From assembly GCA_016705065.1 (NCBI GenBank), contig JADIYY010000001.1, forward strand, positions 682,001 through 746,000: DNA of 64,000 nucleotides. The letters run 5' to 3'. Positions 50,987 through 60,194 of this stretch are shown in pieces. This DNA comes from Candidatus Aalborgiella aggregata. GTDB taxonomy: Bacteria > Pseudomonadota > Gammaproteobacteria > Burkholderiales > Burkholderiaceae_C. Under the pieces are notes generated by a model. The model had not been told where the DNA came from. It made no database searches and saw only the letters and a program-made list of their open reading frames with translations. Both the position numbers and the translations under genes were made by a program. Position 1 is the first letter of the stretch; each line of letters begins with the position of its first letter.

Positions 50987-52369
50987 ATGGACCAAAGTAA
51001 CCGCTACGCAGACCTTAGCTTGAAAGAAGAAGATCTGATTAAAGGCGAAGGACATATTCTCGTTGCGTACAAAATGAAACCAAAACCAGGTTTTGGCACC
51101 TATTTGGCTGCTGCAGCACATTTTGCTGCTGAATCCTCAACAGGTACAAACGTTGAAGTGAGTACAACTGACGACTTCACACGTGGCGTCGATGCATTGG
51201 TGTATTACATCGACGAAGCTAACGAAGACATGCGCATCGCCTACCCTATCGACTTGTTTGACCGCAATATCACCGACGGTCGCATGATGATGGTTTCTGT
51301 GTTGACCTTGATCATTGGTAACAACCAAGGTATGGGAGACATTGAGCACGGCAAAATTCATGACATCTATTTCCCCAAACGCTGCATCCAATTGTTTGAT
51401 GGTCCATCCAAAGATATTTCTGACTTGTGGCGCATATTAGACCGTCCAATGAAAGACGGTGGCTACATTGCCGGCACCATCATCAAGCCAAAATTGGGTT
51501 TACGTCCTGAGCCGTTTGCCAAAGCTGCTTACCAATTCTGGTTGGGTGGCGACTTCATCAAGAACGACGAGCCACAAGGTAACCAGGTATTCTGCCCTGC
51601 TAAAAAGGTATACCCATTGGTGTATGACGCAATGAAGCGTGCACAAGACGAAACAGGTCAAGCCAAAATTTTCTCTGCCAACATCACAGCTGACGACCAT
51701 TATGAAATGTGCGCCCGCGCCGATTTCATTCTTGAAACATTTGGACCTGATGCCGACAAAGTAGCTTTCTTGGTTGACGGTTTCGTAGGCGGCCCAGGCA
51801 TGATTACCACAGCCCGCCGTCAGTACCCAGGCCAATACCTCCACTACCACCGCGCTGGTCACGGCATGGTGACATCCCCCTCTGCTAAACGCGGTTACAC
51901 CGCTTTTGTGTTGGCGAAGATTTCCCGTTTGCAAGGTGCTTCAGGTATCCACGTGGGTACCATGGGCTACGGCAAAATGGAAGGTGAAAACTCAGACAAA
52001 AACATCGCCTACATGATTGAGCGTGACGAAGCGCAAGGTCCAGTTTATTACCAAAAGTGGTATGGCATGAAGCCCACAACACCGATTATTTCTGGCGGCA
52101 TGAATGCATTGCGTTTGCCAGGCTTCTTCGAAAACTTGGGTCATGGCAACGTGATCAACACCTCTGGCGGCGGCGCTTATGGACACATCGACAGCCCTGC
52201 GGCTGGTGCGATTTCTTTGCGTCAATCGTACGAGTGTTGGAAGTCTGGCGCAGATCCAATTGAATACGCCAAATCTCACAAAGAATTTGCCCGTGCATTT
52301 GAATCTTTCCCGGGCGATGCTGACAAGATTTACCCAGGCTGGCGCGAAAAATTGGGCGTGCATAAATAA
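50987..52369 (+). CDS. cbbM: Form II RuBisCO large subunit
   Basis: A 460-residue form II ribulose-bisphosphate carboxylase. Catalytic Lys167 (IIKPKLGLRPE), carbamylated Lys192 with Asp194 and Glu195 (GGDFIKNDEP), the His of HYHRAGHG, the loop-6 Lys in GTMGYGKMEGE and SGGMNALRLPG are all present. Numbering runs one above the Rhodospirillum rubrum enzyme. No small subunit gene follows, as expected for form II. This form has low CO2 specificity and suits low-oxygen or high-CO2 conditions. A candidate CbbR operator and a strong AAGGACA site precede it. Confidence 0.98.
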   Translation: MDQSNRYADLSLKEEDLIKGEGHILVAYKMKPKPGFGTYLAAAAHFAAESSTGTNVEVSTTDDFTRGVDALVYYIDEANEDMRIAYPIDLFDRNITDGRMMMVSVLTLIIGNNQGMGDIEHGKIHDIYFPKRCIQLFDGPSKDISDLWRILDRPMKDGGYIAGTIIKPKLGLRPEPFAKAAYQFWLGGDFIKNDEPQGNQVFCPAKKVYPLVYDAMKRAQDETGQAKIFSANITADDHYEMCARADFILETFGPDADKVAFLVDGFVGGPGMITTARRQYPGQYLHYHRAGHGMVTSPSAKRGYTAFVLAKISRLQGASGIHVGTMGYGKMEGENSDKNIAYMIERDEAQGPVYYQKWYGMKPTTPIISGGMNALRLPGFFENLGHGNVINTSGGGAYGHIDSPAAGAISLRQSYECWKSGADPIEYAKSHKEFARAFESFPGDADKIYPGWREKLGVHK

Positions 52370-52385
52370 GCACACCTGAGCAGTT

Positions 52386-52421
52386 AAAAGCCGCGCTTTG
52401 ATACGAAGTAGCGGCTTTTTT
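52386..52421 (+). terminator. Terminator between cbbM and cbbQ
   Basis: AAAAGCCGC (52386-52394) pairs with GCGGCTTTT (52411-52419), followed by more T, 17 bp past the cbbM stop. It should make cbbM transcripts far more abundant than cbbMQO read-through. Confidence 0.8.
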
Positions 52422-52473
52422 CAGCTCTAAAATCTGAGTTAAATAGTAGGTTATTTTCAGTAGGATATTTGCC

Positions 52474-53289
52474 ATGAGCCAAGCAGACAACACAGCCAAC
52501 CCATACCTCATTACCACTGAGCCGTTTTACCAACCAAACAGCAATGAAGTCACGCTGTACGAAGCCGCTTACCAAGCGCGCTTGCCAGTGATGCTCAAAG
52601 GGCCAACAGGTTGTGGTAAATCTCGCTTTGTGGAACACATGGCGTGGAAGTTGGGCAAACCTTTGATCACGGTGGCTTGTAATGAGGACATGACGGCTTC
52701 TGATTTATTGGGACGCTACTTGCTTGAGGCTGATGGCACTCGTTGGTTAGATGGCCCATTGACCACAGCGGTACGCATGGGTGCGATTTGTTACTTGGAT
52801 GAGATTGTCGAAGCGCGACAAGACACCACGGTAGTGATTCACCCATTGACCGATCACCGTCGTCAATTGCCCTTGGACAAACGTGGTGAGTTGATCAATG
52901 CGCACCCTGATTTTCAGCTTGTCATCTCCTACAACCCGGGCTACCAAAGCTTGATGAAAGATTTAAAGCAATCGACCAAACAACGCTTTGTCGGCTTTGA
53001 TTTTGACTACCCCGCTGCCGAAGTTGAAAGCGGTATTTTGGTGAAAGAAACGGGCATTGATGCAGACACCGCCAGCAAACTCGTCAGCATTGGCAACATT
53101 GCGCGCAAGCTCAAAGGGCATGGATTGGACGAGGGTATTTCGACGCGTTTGATGGTCTATGCCGCGACTTTGATCAAAGGAGGCGTCAAGCCTTATGACG
53201 CTTGCCGCATGGCCTTGGTGCGCCCCATCACCGACGATGCTGACATACGCTCCACACTGGACCACGCGATAGACGCGGTGTTTGCCTGA
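52474..53289 (+). CDS. cbbQ: RuBisCO activase subunit CbbQ
   Basis: A 271-residue MoxR-type AAA+ ATPase. Walker A is GPTGCGKSRF, Walker B is ICYLDEIVEAR, sensor 1 VISYNPGYQ and the C-terminal lid is complete. CbbQ hexamers work with CbbO to strip inhibitory sugar phosphates from RuBisCO. The order cbbM-cbbQ-cbbO is standard for form II regulons. Confidence 0.95.
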   Translation: MSQADNTANPYLITTEPFYQPNSNEVTLYEAAYQARLPVMLKGPTGCGKSRFVEHMAWKLGKPLITVACNEDMTASDLLGRYLLEADGTRWLDGPLTTAVRMGAICYLDEIVEARQDTTVVIHPLTDHRRQLPLDKRGELINAHPDFQLVISYNPGYQSLMKDLKQSTKQRFVGFDFDYPAAEVESGILVKETGIDADTASKLVSIGNIARKLKGHGLDEGISTRLMVYAATLIKGGVKPYDACRMALVRPITDDADIRSTLDHAIDAVFA

Positions 53290-53351
53290 ATTTTTAAATC
53301 ATGTATTGGTTCAATGCATGAAATGAATACAGCTTATATCGTTTGCTAAAA

Positions 53352-55634
53352 ATGACATTCAGCGATGCACTTCTGAAAGAATGGGCAGCCAAGCTCAATT
53401 GCGGTTTTCCGCAAGTTGCTGAGGTTTTCGTCGAATGCATGACTGACGCCACTCGTCAACTCACACCCCAAGGTTTTGACGCTTATTTAGAAGAAGCCCA
53501 TTTTCTAGGTCGCATGGGTCGGGGTGTAGAACCTGTGTTGATATTCTTGCAAGAATGGCCGCAAGTAGCCACCTTGTGTGGTGAGACCGTTTTACCCACG
53601 CTGTCCAGCGCCATTCGGGTGCTGTACAAATCGCCCAATGGCAATGCCATCACCGCACTGCTGCAAAACTTGATTGCCATTGCCAAGCGTTTGCCCACGC
53701 ATACTATCTTTAAGCAATACCTGCATCTGAGCAATGACCTGATGGAGCGTACGAGTGTTTCTATACACGGTACGCACAAATCCTATGCCAGCCCAAGTTT
53801 GGTCGATTTTTTTCAGCAATCACCGTATTTGTTAAGCCAGTTGTCGATTGATGGTTTGAAAAACTGGGTGGAATACGGCATACGCAACTATGGCCACCAC
53901 CCTGAACGGCAGCGCGATTACTTCACGGTGCAGTCTGCCGACAGCAAAGCCGTGCTGCAACGCGAGCGCCACGGCACTTTGTTGGTCGATCACATGCGCG
54001 CATTGGACTTGTATCTTTTGGGCTTTTGGCAAGACGCCGCTTATCTGGTGCCCTACTCTTTGGGCTTTGATGAGCTGCGCAAGCCCGTGCCCTATTTTGA
54101 TAAATTTGGCATCCGCATGCCCGATGTGTATGACGATATTCAAGGCAAAAACGGCAGCCAATCTATCAGCGGCATAGACCGCTACCGCAGCACACTGGCG
54201 CATATGGCGGCACACAGGCGCTGGACAACGGCCATCTTTGCTGATAATTTCAGCCCGTTTCAACGCATGGCGATTGAGTTTTTTGAAGACGCACGGGTTG
54301 AAACACTGGCCATGCGCCTGTATCCTGGCTTGCGGCGTTTGTTCATCGGCCAGCACCCTGCACCCATCGAAGGGGCTTGTAACCCTGAAACCCATTCATG
54401 TTTGCGGCATCGATTGGCGATGTTGTCTCGCGCATTGTTGGATCCTACTGATGCACCCACGCATGCTTATCAAAACGCGGATTTGAATGTGTTTGTAAAG
54501 CGCTTTCACGATGAAATGTCAAAGGGCGAATCAAGCACCGAGGACATTGCGAACTTGGCTCTGAGCTATGTTGCCAAAACACGGCTTCAAAGTGACCAGT
54601 TGCCCAACACTTTCTTCACTGACACCGTCATTGACTACCGTGACGACAACCGCCACATGTGGAAGTTTTATGAAGACAGCGACGATGAAGAAACGTTTGA
54701 TGAACACAAACAAAGCGTCAGCACCGAGGAGTTAGACGAGCTGCCACCGCGTCTTTACCCCGAATGGGACTACAGCAGCCAAACCTACAGACCAGACTGG
54801 GTGAACCTGTATGAACGCTTGCATCCCAGCGGCAACCCAGCGCTGATTGACACCTTGCTGGACAAACACAGCGCCTTGGTCAAGCAACTCAAACGCCTGC
54901 TTGATTTGCTCAAACCGCAAAGCAAAAAGCGCATACGCTACCAAGAAAACGGCAGCGATTTGGATTTGGACATTGCCATACGCTCGCTCATCGACTTCAA
55001 AAGCGGTAGCACACCTGACCCGCGCATCAACATGAGCCACCAAACCGATGGCCGTAGCATTGCCGTCACGCTCTTGCTAGATTTGTCCGCATCGCTCAAC
55101 GAAAAGGCTGGCGGTACGGGGCAAACCATCTTAGAGCTCAGTCAAGAAGCCGTATCAGTCTTGGCATGGTCAATCGAGCAACTAGGTGACCCTTTTGCCA
55201 TTGCCGGCTTTCATTCCAACATGCGCCACGATGTGCGCTACCTGCACATCAAAGGTTTCAGCGAACACTGGGACAACGCCGTGAAAGGCCGCTTGGCAGC
55301 CATGGATGCCGGCTACTCTACCCGCATGGGTGCGGCCATGCGCCATGCCGGTCACTATTTGCAAGCGCAAAAAGCCGACAAAAAACTCATGCTGATATTG
55401 ACCGACGGCCAGCCCGCCGACATCGATGTTCACGACGACCAAACTCTCATCCAAGACGCCCGCCAAGCCGTCAAAGAACTGGACAGCCAAGGCATCTTCA
55501 GCTACTGCATCAACCTAGACCCCAAAGCCGACGCCTACGTCAGCGACATCTTCGGCCGCCAATACACCGTCATCGACAAAGTAGAACGCCTGCCAGAACA
55601 GCTCCCCAAGCTCTTCATGGCGTTGACGCGATAA
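53352..55634 (+). CDS. cbbO: RuBisCO activase adaptor CbbO
   Basis: A protein of about 760 residues with a variable N-terminal part and a C-terminal von Willebrand factor A domain. The metal ion-dependent adhesion site D-x-S-x-S is in LLLDLSASLNE, with the further acidic residue in ILTDGQPADIDV. CbbO links the CbbQ ATPase to RuBisCO. Length is normal for the family. Start ATG 53352; an in-frame TTG at 53343 is less likely. A dispersed repeat copy follows the stop. Confidence 0.92.
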   Translation: MTFSDALLKEWAAKLNCGFPQVAEVFVECMTDATRQLTPQGFDAYLEEAHFLGRMGRGVEPVLIFLQEWPQVATLCGETVLPTLSSAIRVLYKSPNGNAITALLQNLIAIAKRLPTHTIFKQYLHLSNDLMERTSVSIHGTHKSYASPSLVDFFQQSPYLLSQLSIDGLKNWVEYGIRNYGHHPERQRDYFTVQSADSKAVLQRERHGTLLVDHMRALDLYLLGFWQDAAYLVPYSLGFDELRKPVPYFDKFGIRMPDVYDDIQGKNGSQSISGIDRYRSTLAHMAAHRRWTTAIFADNFSPFQRMAIEFFEDARVETLAMRLYPGLRRLFIGQHPAPIEGACNPETHSCLRHRLAMLSRALLDPTDAPTHAYQNADLNVFVKRFHDEMSKGESSTEDIANLALSYVAKTRLQSDQLPNTFFTDTVIDYRDDNRHMWKFYEDSDDEETFDEHKQSVSTEELDELPPRLYPEWDYSSQTYRPDWVNLYERLHPSGNPALIDTLLDKHSALVKQLKRLLDLLKPQSKKRIRYQENGSDLDLDIAIRSLIDFKSGSTPDPRINMSHQTDGRSIAVTLLLDLSASLNEKAGGTGQTILELSQEAVSVLAWSIEQLGDPFAIAGFHSNMRHDVRYLHIKGFSEHWDNAVKGRLAAMDAGYSTRMGAAMRHAGHYLQAQKADKKLMLILTDGQPADIDVHDDQTLIQDARQAVKELDSQGIFSYCINLDPKADAYVSDIFGRQYTVIDKVERLPEQLPKLFMALTR

Positions 55635-55935
55635 ACACAGTAGATACTGCGGTTAACACCGCTTCAGCCAGTTTTATATGAAAAATTGGCCTCTAGCCGG
55701 CGTATTGATTGCCTAGTGTGCTATTTAATATATAGCAGATCAACCCAAATTTTTTTGTTTGATACAAAAAAAAAAAAGGGGGGGGCGCAAAAAAAGAACC
55801 CCCCTCTGTTTAGTTTATCCGCTTTTATGCATAAAGTGAGCATGGGTAGCAATAAAGATAGCTACAGCTTGCCAACAATTATATTCACAAGTATAATTAT
55901 TGATATAATTTAATTTATAAGTTAAGGAGATTAGC
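55635..55935. other. Intergenic region with A12/G8 homopolymer hairpin
   Basis: About 300 bp between cbbO and the toxin-antitoxin pair. It holds repeat copy 8 (55676-55738). It also holds a run of 12 A (55766-55777), 8 G (55778-55785) and a C6 block (55799-55804) that can pair with the G run. A T-rich and AT-rich stretch before the antitoxin gene may hold its promoter. No gene is seen. Confidence 0.6.
55676..55738 (+). repeat. Dispersed repeat copy 8 (after cbbO)
   Basis: TATATGAAAAATTGGCCTCT, then AGCCGGCGTATTGATTGCCT, then AGTGTGCTATTTAATATATA and GCAG. One of the most consensus-like copies. Confidence 0.85.
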
Positions 55936-56190
55936 ATGAGCCAAGTCACTATTTACATGGATGAAGATTGCATCAACCGCGCCAAAATAGCCTCACAAGC
56001 GGCTCAGCTGTCATTGAGTGCTTGGGTTTCAAAACTCGTCAAAACACAAGTCGCAGAAGTTGATGTCAATGGGTATCCAAAGGGATTTTTTGAAACGATA
56101 GCGCAAGCAGCGCCACTTTGGCAGGACTTTCCAACAGCGGAACAACTGCGCGCAAATGATGCGCCCGATTTGCCTAGAGAAACTTGGTAA
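55936..56190 (+). CDS. Antitoxin of a type II toxin-antitoxin pair
   Basis: An 84-residue protein. The N terminus (SQVTIYMDEDCINRAKIASQ) has the pattern of a ribbon-helix-helix DNA-binding domain, and the C-terminal half, acidic and flexible, would bind the toxin. AAGGAG lies a few bases before the ATG. The PIN toxin gene follows 52 bp downstream. It should neutralise the toxin and repress its own promoter. Family by context. Confidence 0.75.
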   Translation: MSQVTIYMDEDCINRAKIASQAAQLSLSAWVSKLVKTQVAEVDVNGYPKGFFETIAQAAPLWQDFPTAEQLRANDAPDLPRETW

Positions 56191-56242
56191 ATAGCAAATC
56201 GAATTCGCCAACAATTCGCCATCTATTCGCCAAACCAAGATC

Positions 56243-56638
56243 ATGTATTTACTCGACACCAACACCTTGATTTATTTCTTCAAAAGGGAAGGTCAAGTAG
56301 AACAGCGTCTCAGAAACACACCCATACATCTGATTCGCGTTCCAGCTATCACGTGGTTTGAACTAGAGCACGGCACTTTGCGCTCTACCAAACCAGAGCA
56401 TCAGCGCATCAGCATTGATATTGCACTGCAAGCATACGGCACAGCGCCATTAGACTACCCCAGTGCAAAATCTGCCGCTGCGATTAAGCGCAACTTGGAA
56501 GTAGCAGGCACCCCAATAGGCCACTATGACTTATTGATTGCAGGCATTGCCCAAGCCAACAACCTAACCCTCGTCACCCGCAACACCCGCGAATTTGAGC
56601 GCGTACCTGGTTTACGTGTTGAAAATTGGTATGACTGA
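56243..56638 (+). CDS. vapC: VapC-like PIN-domain toxin
   Basis: A 131-residue PIN ribonuclease. MYLLDTNTLIYFFK carries the first catalytic Asp, WFELEHG the Glu, and HYDLLIAGIAQANNLTLVTRN the third Asp and conserved Asn. VapC toxins cut tRNA or rRNA. The antitoxin gene lies directly upstream. A repeat copy begins 18 bp after the stop. Likely function: stress response or maintenance of the accessory segment. Confidence 0.88.
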   Translation: MYLLDTNTLIYFFKREGQVEQRLRNTPIHLIRVPAITWFELEHGTLRSTKPEHQRISIDIALQAYGTAPLDYPSAKSAAAIKRNLEVAGTPIGHYDLLIAGIAQANNLTLVTRNTREFERVPGLRVENWYD

Positions 56639-56655
56639 GCTTTGTGCAAGTAAAA

Positions 56656-56720
56656 TATATGAAAAATTGGCCTCTAGCCGACGTATTGATTGCTTAGAGT
56701 GCTATTGAATATATAGCAAC
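56656..56720 (+). repeat. Dispersed repeat copy 9 (after vapC)
   Basis: ATATATGAAAAATTGGCCTC, then TAGCCGACGTATTGATTGCT, then TAGAGTGCTATTGAATATAT and AGCAAC. Confidence 0.85.
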
Positions 56721-57219
56721 TTTAAAACGCATTCATGTACGGTATGTACGAGATTTTCAGTTCCAAAATGAAGCCAGTGAGTAAATATAGGTAGTCGCAA
56801 TGTGCGACCACCTTGCTAAATTCAAATTTTGAAAGTACTTCCTTTTGCATTTACTGCGTTCAGCGCAATAACCATTACGCCTAGGAATGCGTGCCCAATC
56901 AAACCAGCCACAGCCTTCAATGTTCTAGCTAGTGGTTTTTTTGGGAGTTAAAATGTTATCTTGTGAGTTGGGCGCGAAAGCAGTTGGTGACGGACCGATA
57001 ACTGCCTGAAAGTCCCAGCAGTAGCCAGTCATACGAGACTGGGAGAGACCCTTTACTCACATTCATTAAAGTTTTTCCAAAAAGGATCCCCCCCTGCGTA
57101 GCTTGTTCTTTTTTCTGTTCCACCGAGCACAAAGGGAGCGCCTACGGTGTTTTGTACGCAACATACCCATCGTTCTCAATGCCAAGTATCTGGTTAATCA
57201 ATTCAAACTCCATCTTTTG
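56721..57219. other. Gene-poor region of about 500 bp
   Basis: No confident gene. A 32-codon minus-strand frame at 56822-56920 (TTG start) would encode a hydrophobic peptide with GLIGHAFLGVMVIALNAVNA; it has no clear ribosome binding site. TCCCAG and CTGGGA arms near 57016-57046 form a hairpin in an otherwise unrecognised block. A C7 run lies near 57090. Confidence 0.4.
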
Positions 57220-57504
57220 TTAGCCCAGAAACATGCTGCGCTTCGGCTGTTCAAACTCATCCCAAAACGCTTCGATCAATTCACCCGCTTCGTCAAACAA
57301 CCACCATTCGATTTTGACTTCGGCTTCAGGTTTGAACCAAACCATCAACCCACCTTTTGATTCAGACAAACGCGGGCAGCGCATGAGAACGCAACCTGGG
57401 TAGTAATATTTTTCCACTGCAGCGCGGATGGTGGGCGGCACTTCGCTGCTGTGCAGATCAACAGCGCGATCTGGTTCAGAGCCATTTAGTGCGTCAGTAG
57501 CCAT
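57220..57504 (-). CDS. Hypothetical protein
   Basis: A 94-residue acidic protein I do not recognise. The sequence is complex and unbiased, with VDLHSSEVPPTIRAAVEKYY, GCVLMRCPRLSESKGG and KIEWWLFDEAGELIEAFWDE. These look like a small alpha/beta fold. It lies on the minus strand between the restriction-modification gene and the gene-poor region, with repeat copy 10 directly upstream. Confidence 0.5.
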   Translation of the reverse strand: MATDALNGSEPDRAVDLHSSEVPPTIRAAVEKYYYPGCVLMRCPRLSESKGGLMVWFKPEAEVKIEWWLFDEAGELIEAFWDEFEQPKRSMFLG

Positions 57505-57507
57505 AGT

Positions 57508-57572
57508 TTATGTATCAAATTGGCCTCTAGCCGGCGTATTCATTGCCTAGATTGCTATGAAATAAATAGCAA
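57508..57572 (+). repeat. Dispersed repeat copy 10
   Basis: TTTATGTATCAAATTGGCCT, then CTAGCCGGCGTATTCATTGC, then CTAGATTGCTATGAAATAAA and TAGCAA. It fills the gap between the hypothetical gene and the end of the restriction-modification gene. Confidence 0.85.
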
Positions 57573-57575
57573 TCT

Positions 57576-60010
57576 TCACACCCGCAAAAACCCCAGTTCA
57601 TACACCTGCGGGCGAAGTTTGTCGCCTAGTTGTTTGTAGGCGTCTTCAAAAGCGCTGAAGTCTACGGGCACAACGTCGCCGCTTTCGTTGCGTTTTTTCA
57701 GGGCGTTGCGGATTTGGTACCAGCCTACGTCTGGGCGGTTCAGCTTCAACTCGTCACGCACGGTGCGGCCGTCTTTGTCGATGTCTTTGAAATAGGCTTG
57801 CCACAGGGTTTTGCCAGCAGTTAATACGGCTTGTGCTTCGGGCGACAAATAATTCCGTTCGCCCTGAGCCTGTCGAAGGGTCGCTAAATACCGCACCATA
57901 AAATCCGACTCAAACCGCCCGTTTGCGCCGACTTCATCTTCGGTGAACGGAATAAAGTGGTTAACGATAGACCAGCTCTTGCCGTTCCATTCAAGCTTGT
58001 CGGCGCTGGCGGTTAGATTGCTGCCGTTGAAAAGCATCCAAAGTAGACAGTCGGATTTGAATTCGTTGGTTAGCGGCTCAGTTGGTTGCAGAAACTGATC
58101 GCGGTCGTTTAGCCACGTTGGCTTAACAAGGCGACGGACTGCAAAAATCATCGAAACCTGTAGCAAATTCTCTGGGTTTACGAAATACCCCCTTGCGCTG
58201 CCATAGCCCGATGAAAAGATGACTGTCTGCTGATTTGCATGCTGCAAATCATTACCGCCGCTCAAAAAGTAAGCAATTGCGCCATCCGACCATTGTGTTC
58301 CACGCAAATCCTTTGTAGCTGTTGCAGGTATAACTGCATTTTTAAGAGGCACGACATCTTGTTTATTCGTTTTCGGGCGTTCAATCCAATTTGTCAGCAA
58401 TTGATCGTTAGGCAAGTTGAAAAAGCTTTTTTGACCAATCGCTTGAGCGTTCCTATCCAAAACTTCGGTTGTAATCTCGGAAATAACGCGTTTTTTGACA
58501 GCTTTTTGATTGGTTTTCCAAACTAAGAAACCTATCGGGAAGTTACCTTTCAAGCCATCAAACGCTTGGCAATGCACAACAAAGCCATCTAAATATGTTG
58601 CATTCCATGCTTGTCGGAAGACATCAAGCGTTGGTGCATTGACATATTTCAGCTTGCTAAACATGGCCAAAGTAGCCGTTGGAATTTCTAAAGCAATCCG
58701 AGCAACGAATTGCATAAAAAGCTCATTGCTAGCCTTGCCGTAGGAAGCCATAGCGGTAGCAGCAAGCTTGGTTTTTGCTACGCCTTCTTTGCTTGTCGCT
58801 TCAGCATCAACTGCAGTATTACCACCACTCGTAGCCTCCGCATACGGCGGATTAATCAGCACGAGTATCTTTTTCCCCTCCGCAATCGCCGCCCGCAGTC
58901 CTGCGGGTACTTTGTTCGTCAGGCTGTAGTCGATGTTGCCGAAGTCATCAATGTCGTCGTTCAAATAATCGTATTGAAACCGCTGCGCAGAGACGCAGGT
59001 TTTGGTGGCGTGCATCACGTCTACGTCGGCTTGGTCTAGCGTGCTCATGTAGATGTTGCGCGGGTTGCTGTGTTTGACTTCTAGGTTGCCTACGCCGCAA
59101 CACATGTCCCACACGATGTAGTCTTTTTGCCAGTTTTTGCCCAGCGTGGCGGCCAAGGTGTCATACGCTTTATCCACCACCGCCAGCGGCGTGTAATACG
59201 CGCCTTTGAAGCTGCGCTCGTCCAGCGGGATCAAGCTGTCGCGGCGCTCTAACAAGTAGTTGCGGTGCTCTGCTTTGGGCGGCTTGTGGTAAATCGCCCA
59301 AAACTGGCGGTAGCCCTCTTTGCTGCCCAGCTCGTAAATTTTGCCACCCAGACTGAACACGGGCGCGCCGTTTTTGTGCAGCAGCTCGGCGGGTAAATTG
59401 GCGTGGGTGGAGACTGTGCCGTCGTGCATGATGTCGGCAAAAACAAGAGGGCGTAGTCTTCTTCGGGCACACCATTGATTTCGCGCCCGACCATGGCCAC
59501 CCATTTGTCGAACACCTGTTTCAAGTTGTCGGGCGTGATGGGCGTGCGGATGATGTCGCCCGATTTGATGGCGGCTTTGACGGTAGCGACAAACTCTTCT
59601 TCATGCGTCGAAATCTTGAACGACACAAAATGTGCGCCAATGTGGGCTGAAATTTCAGCCAGCGCCTCTTGCGTGTACTGGCTGGCAGACTTGCCCCATT
59701 TGATGGTTTTCTTTTCCAAAAACGGCAACACGTCGGTGCTTTTCATCAAAGCGGCTTTTTCGGTGTCAATCACCGCCAAAAACGGAGGCACGGTTTCACC
59801 CTTGTTCAGCGCTACTTGCACGTAATGAAGCAGCTGTGTGAACATGGCGTAGCTGGATTCTTTGCCGGTGTGTTTGGCTTCAAACCAAATCTCTTTGCTT
59901 TGAATGTCAATCAAACCCTTGGTATAGCCTTTGATGCCCAACGCTTTGATGTAGGCGTCTTTAACGTCTTCTTCGGTGTGGACTTTTTGCAGGGCGGCGT
60001 AGAGGGACAT
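57576..60010 (-). pseudogene. Type IIG-like restriction-modification enzyme, frameshifted
   Basis: The N-terminal frame (from 60010) has a PD-(D/E)xK-like nuclease (GLIDIQSKEIWFEAKHTGKE) and ends near 59440. The C-terminal frame continues to 57576 with the adenine methylase motifs DMCCGVGNLEV (motif I) and LVLINPPYAEA (motif IV) and a long target-recognition region. Adding one T in the T5 run at 59439-59443 joins them as LLFFADIMHDG and gives about 811 residues. A single-chain nuclease-methylase is the type IIG layout. As read, the enzyme is split. The 26-bp repeat at 57855-57880 is translated as LRQAQGER. Confidence 0.8.
57855..57880 (-). repeat. REP-like 26-bp element, inside the restriction-modification gene
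   Basis: CCGTTCGCCCTGAGCCTGTC followed by GAAGGG; the exact reverse complement is at 60153-60178. Read on the gene strand it encodes the peptide LRQAQGER, in frame. This short element is widespread in Burkholderiales and other proteobacteria. Confidence 0.85.
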
Positions 60011-60076
60011 AGCTGAAGTTTAGCTGGGTGCAAGGTTAATTTTGCAGCTGACAGCTAAATTTTTGATTTGATCCAT

Positions 60077-60142
60077 TTTATATGGAAAATCGGCCTCTAG
60101 CCGGCGTATTGATTGCCTAGAGTGCTATTAAATATATAGCAT
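60077..60142 (+). repeat. Dispersed repeat copy 11
   Basis: TTTATATGGAAAATCGGCCT, then CTAGCCGGCGTATTGATTGC, then CTAGAGTGCTATTAAATATA and TAGCA. Nearest to the consensus of all copies. Confidence 0.9.
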
Positions 60143-60152
60143 TAACGCTTTA

Positions 60153-60178
60153 CCCTTCGACAGGCTCAGGGCGAACGG
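60153..60178 (+). repeat. REP-like 26-bp element, intergenic copy
   Basis: CCCTTCGACAGGCTCAGGGC followed by GAACGG, an inverted copy of the element at 57855-57880. It starts 11 bp after repeat copy 11. Confidence 0.85.
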
Positions 60179-60194
60179 ATGAGTCAGAGCTACT

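Noticed and set aside
57103..57360. Plus-strand open frame of 85 codons
   Set aside because: Most of it is the antisense of the better minus-strand frame at 57220-57504, and it has no recognisable family or ribosome binding site.
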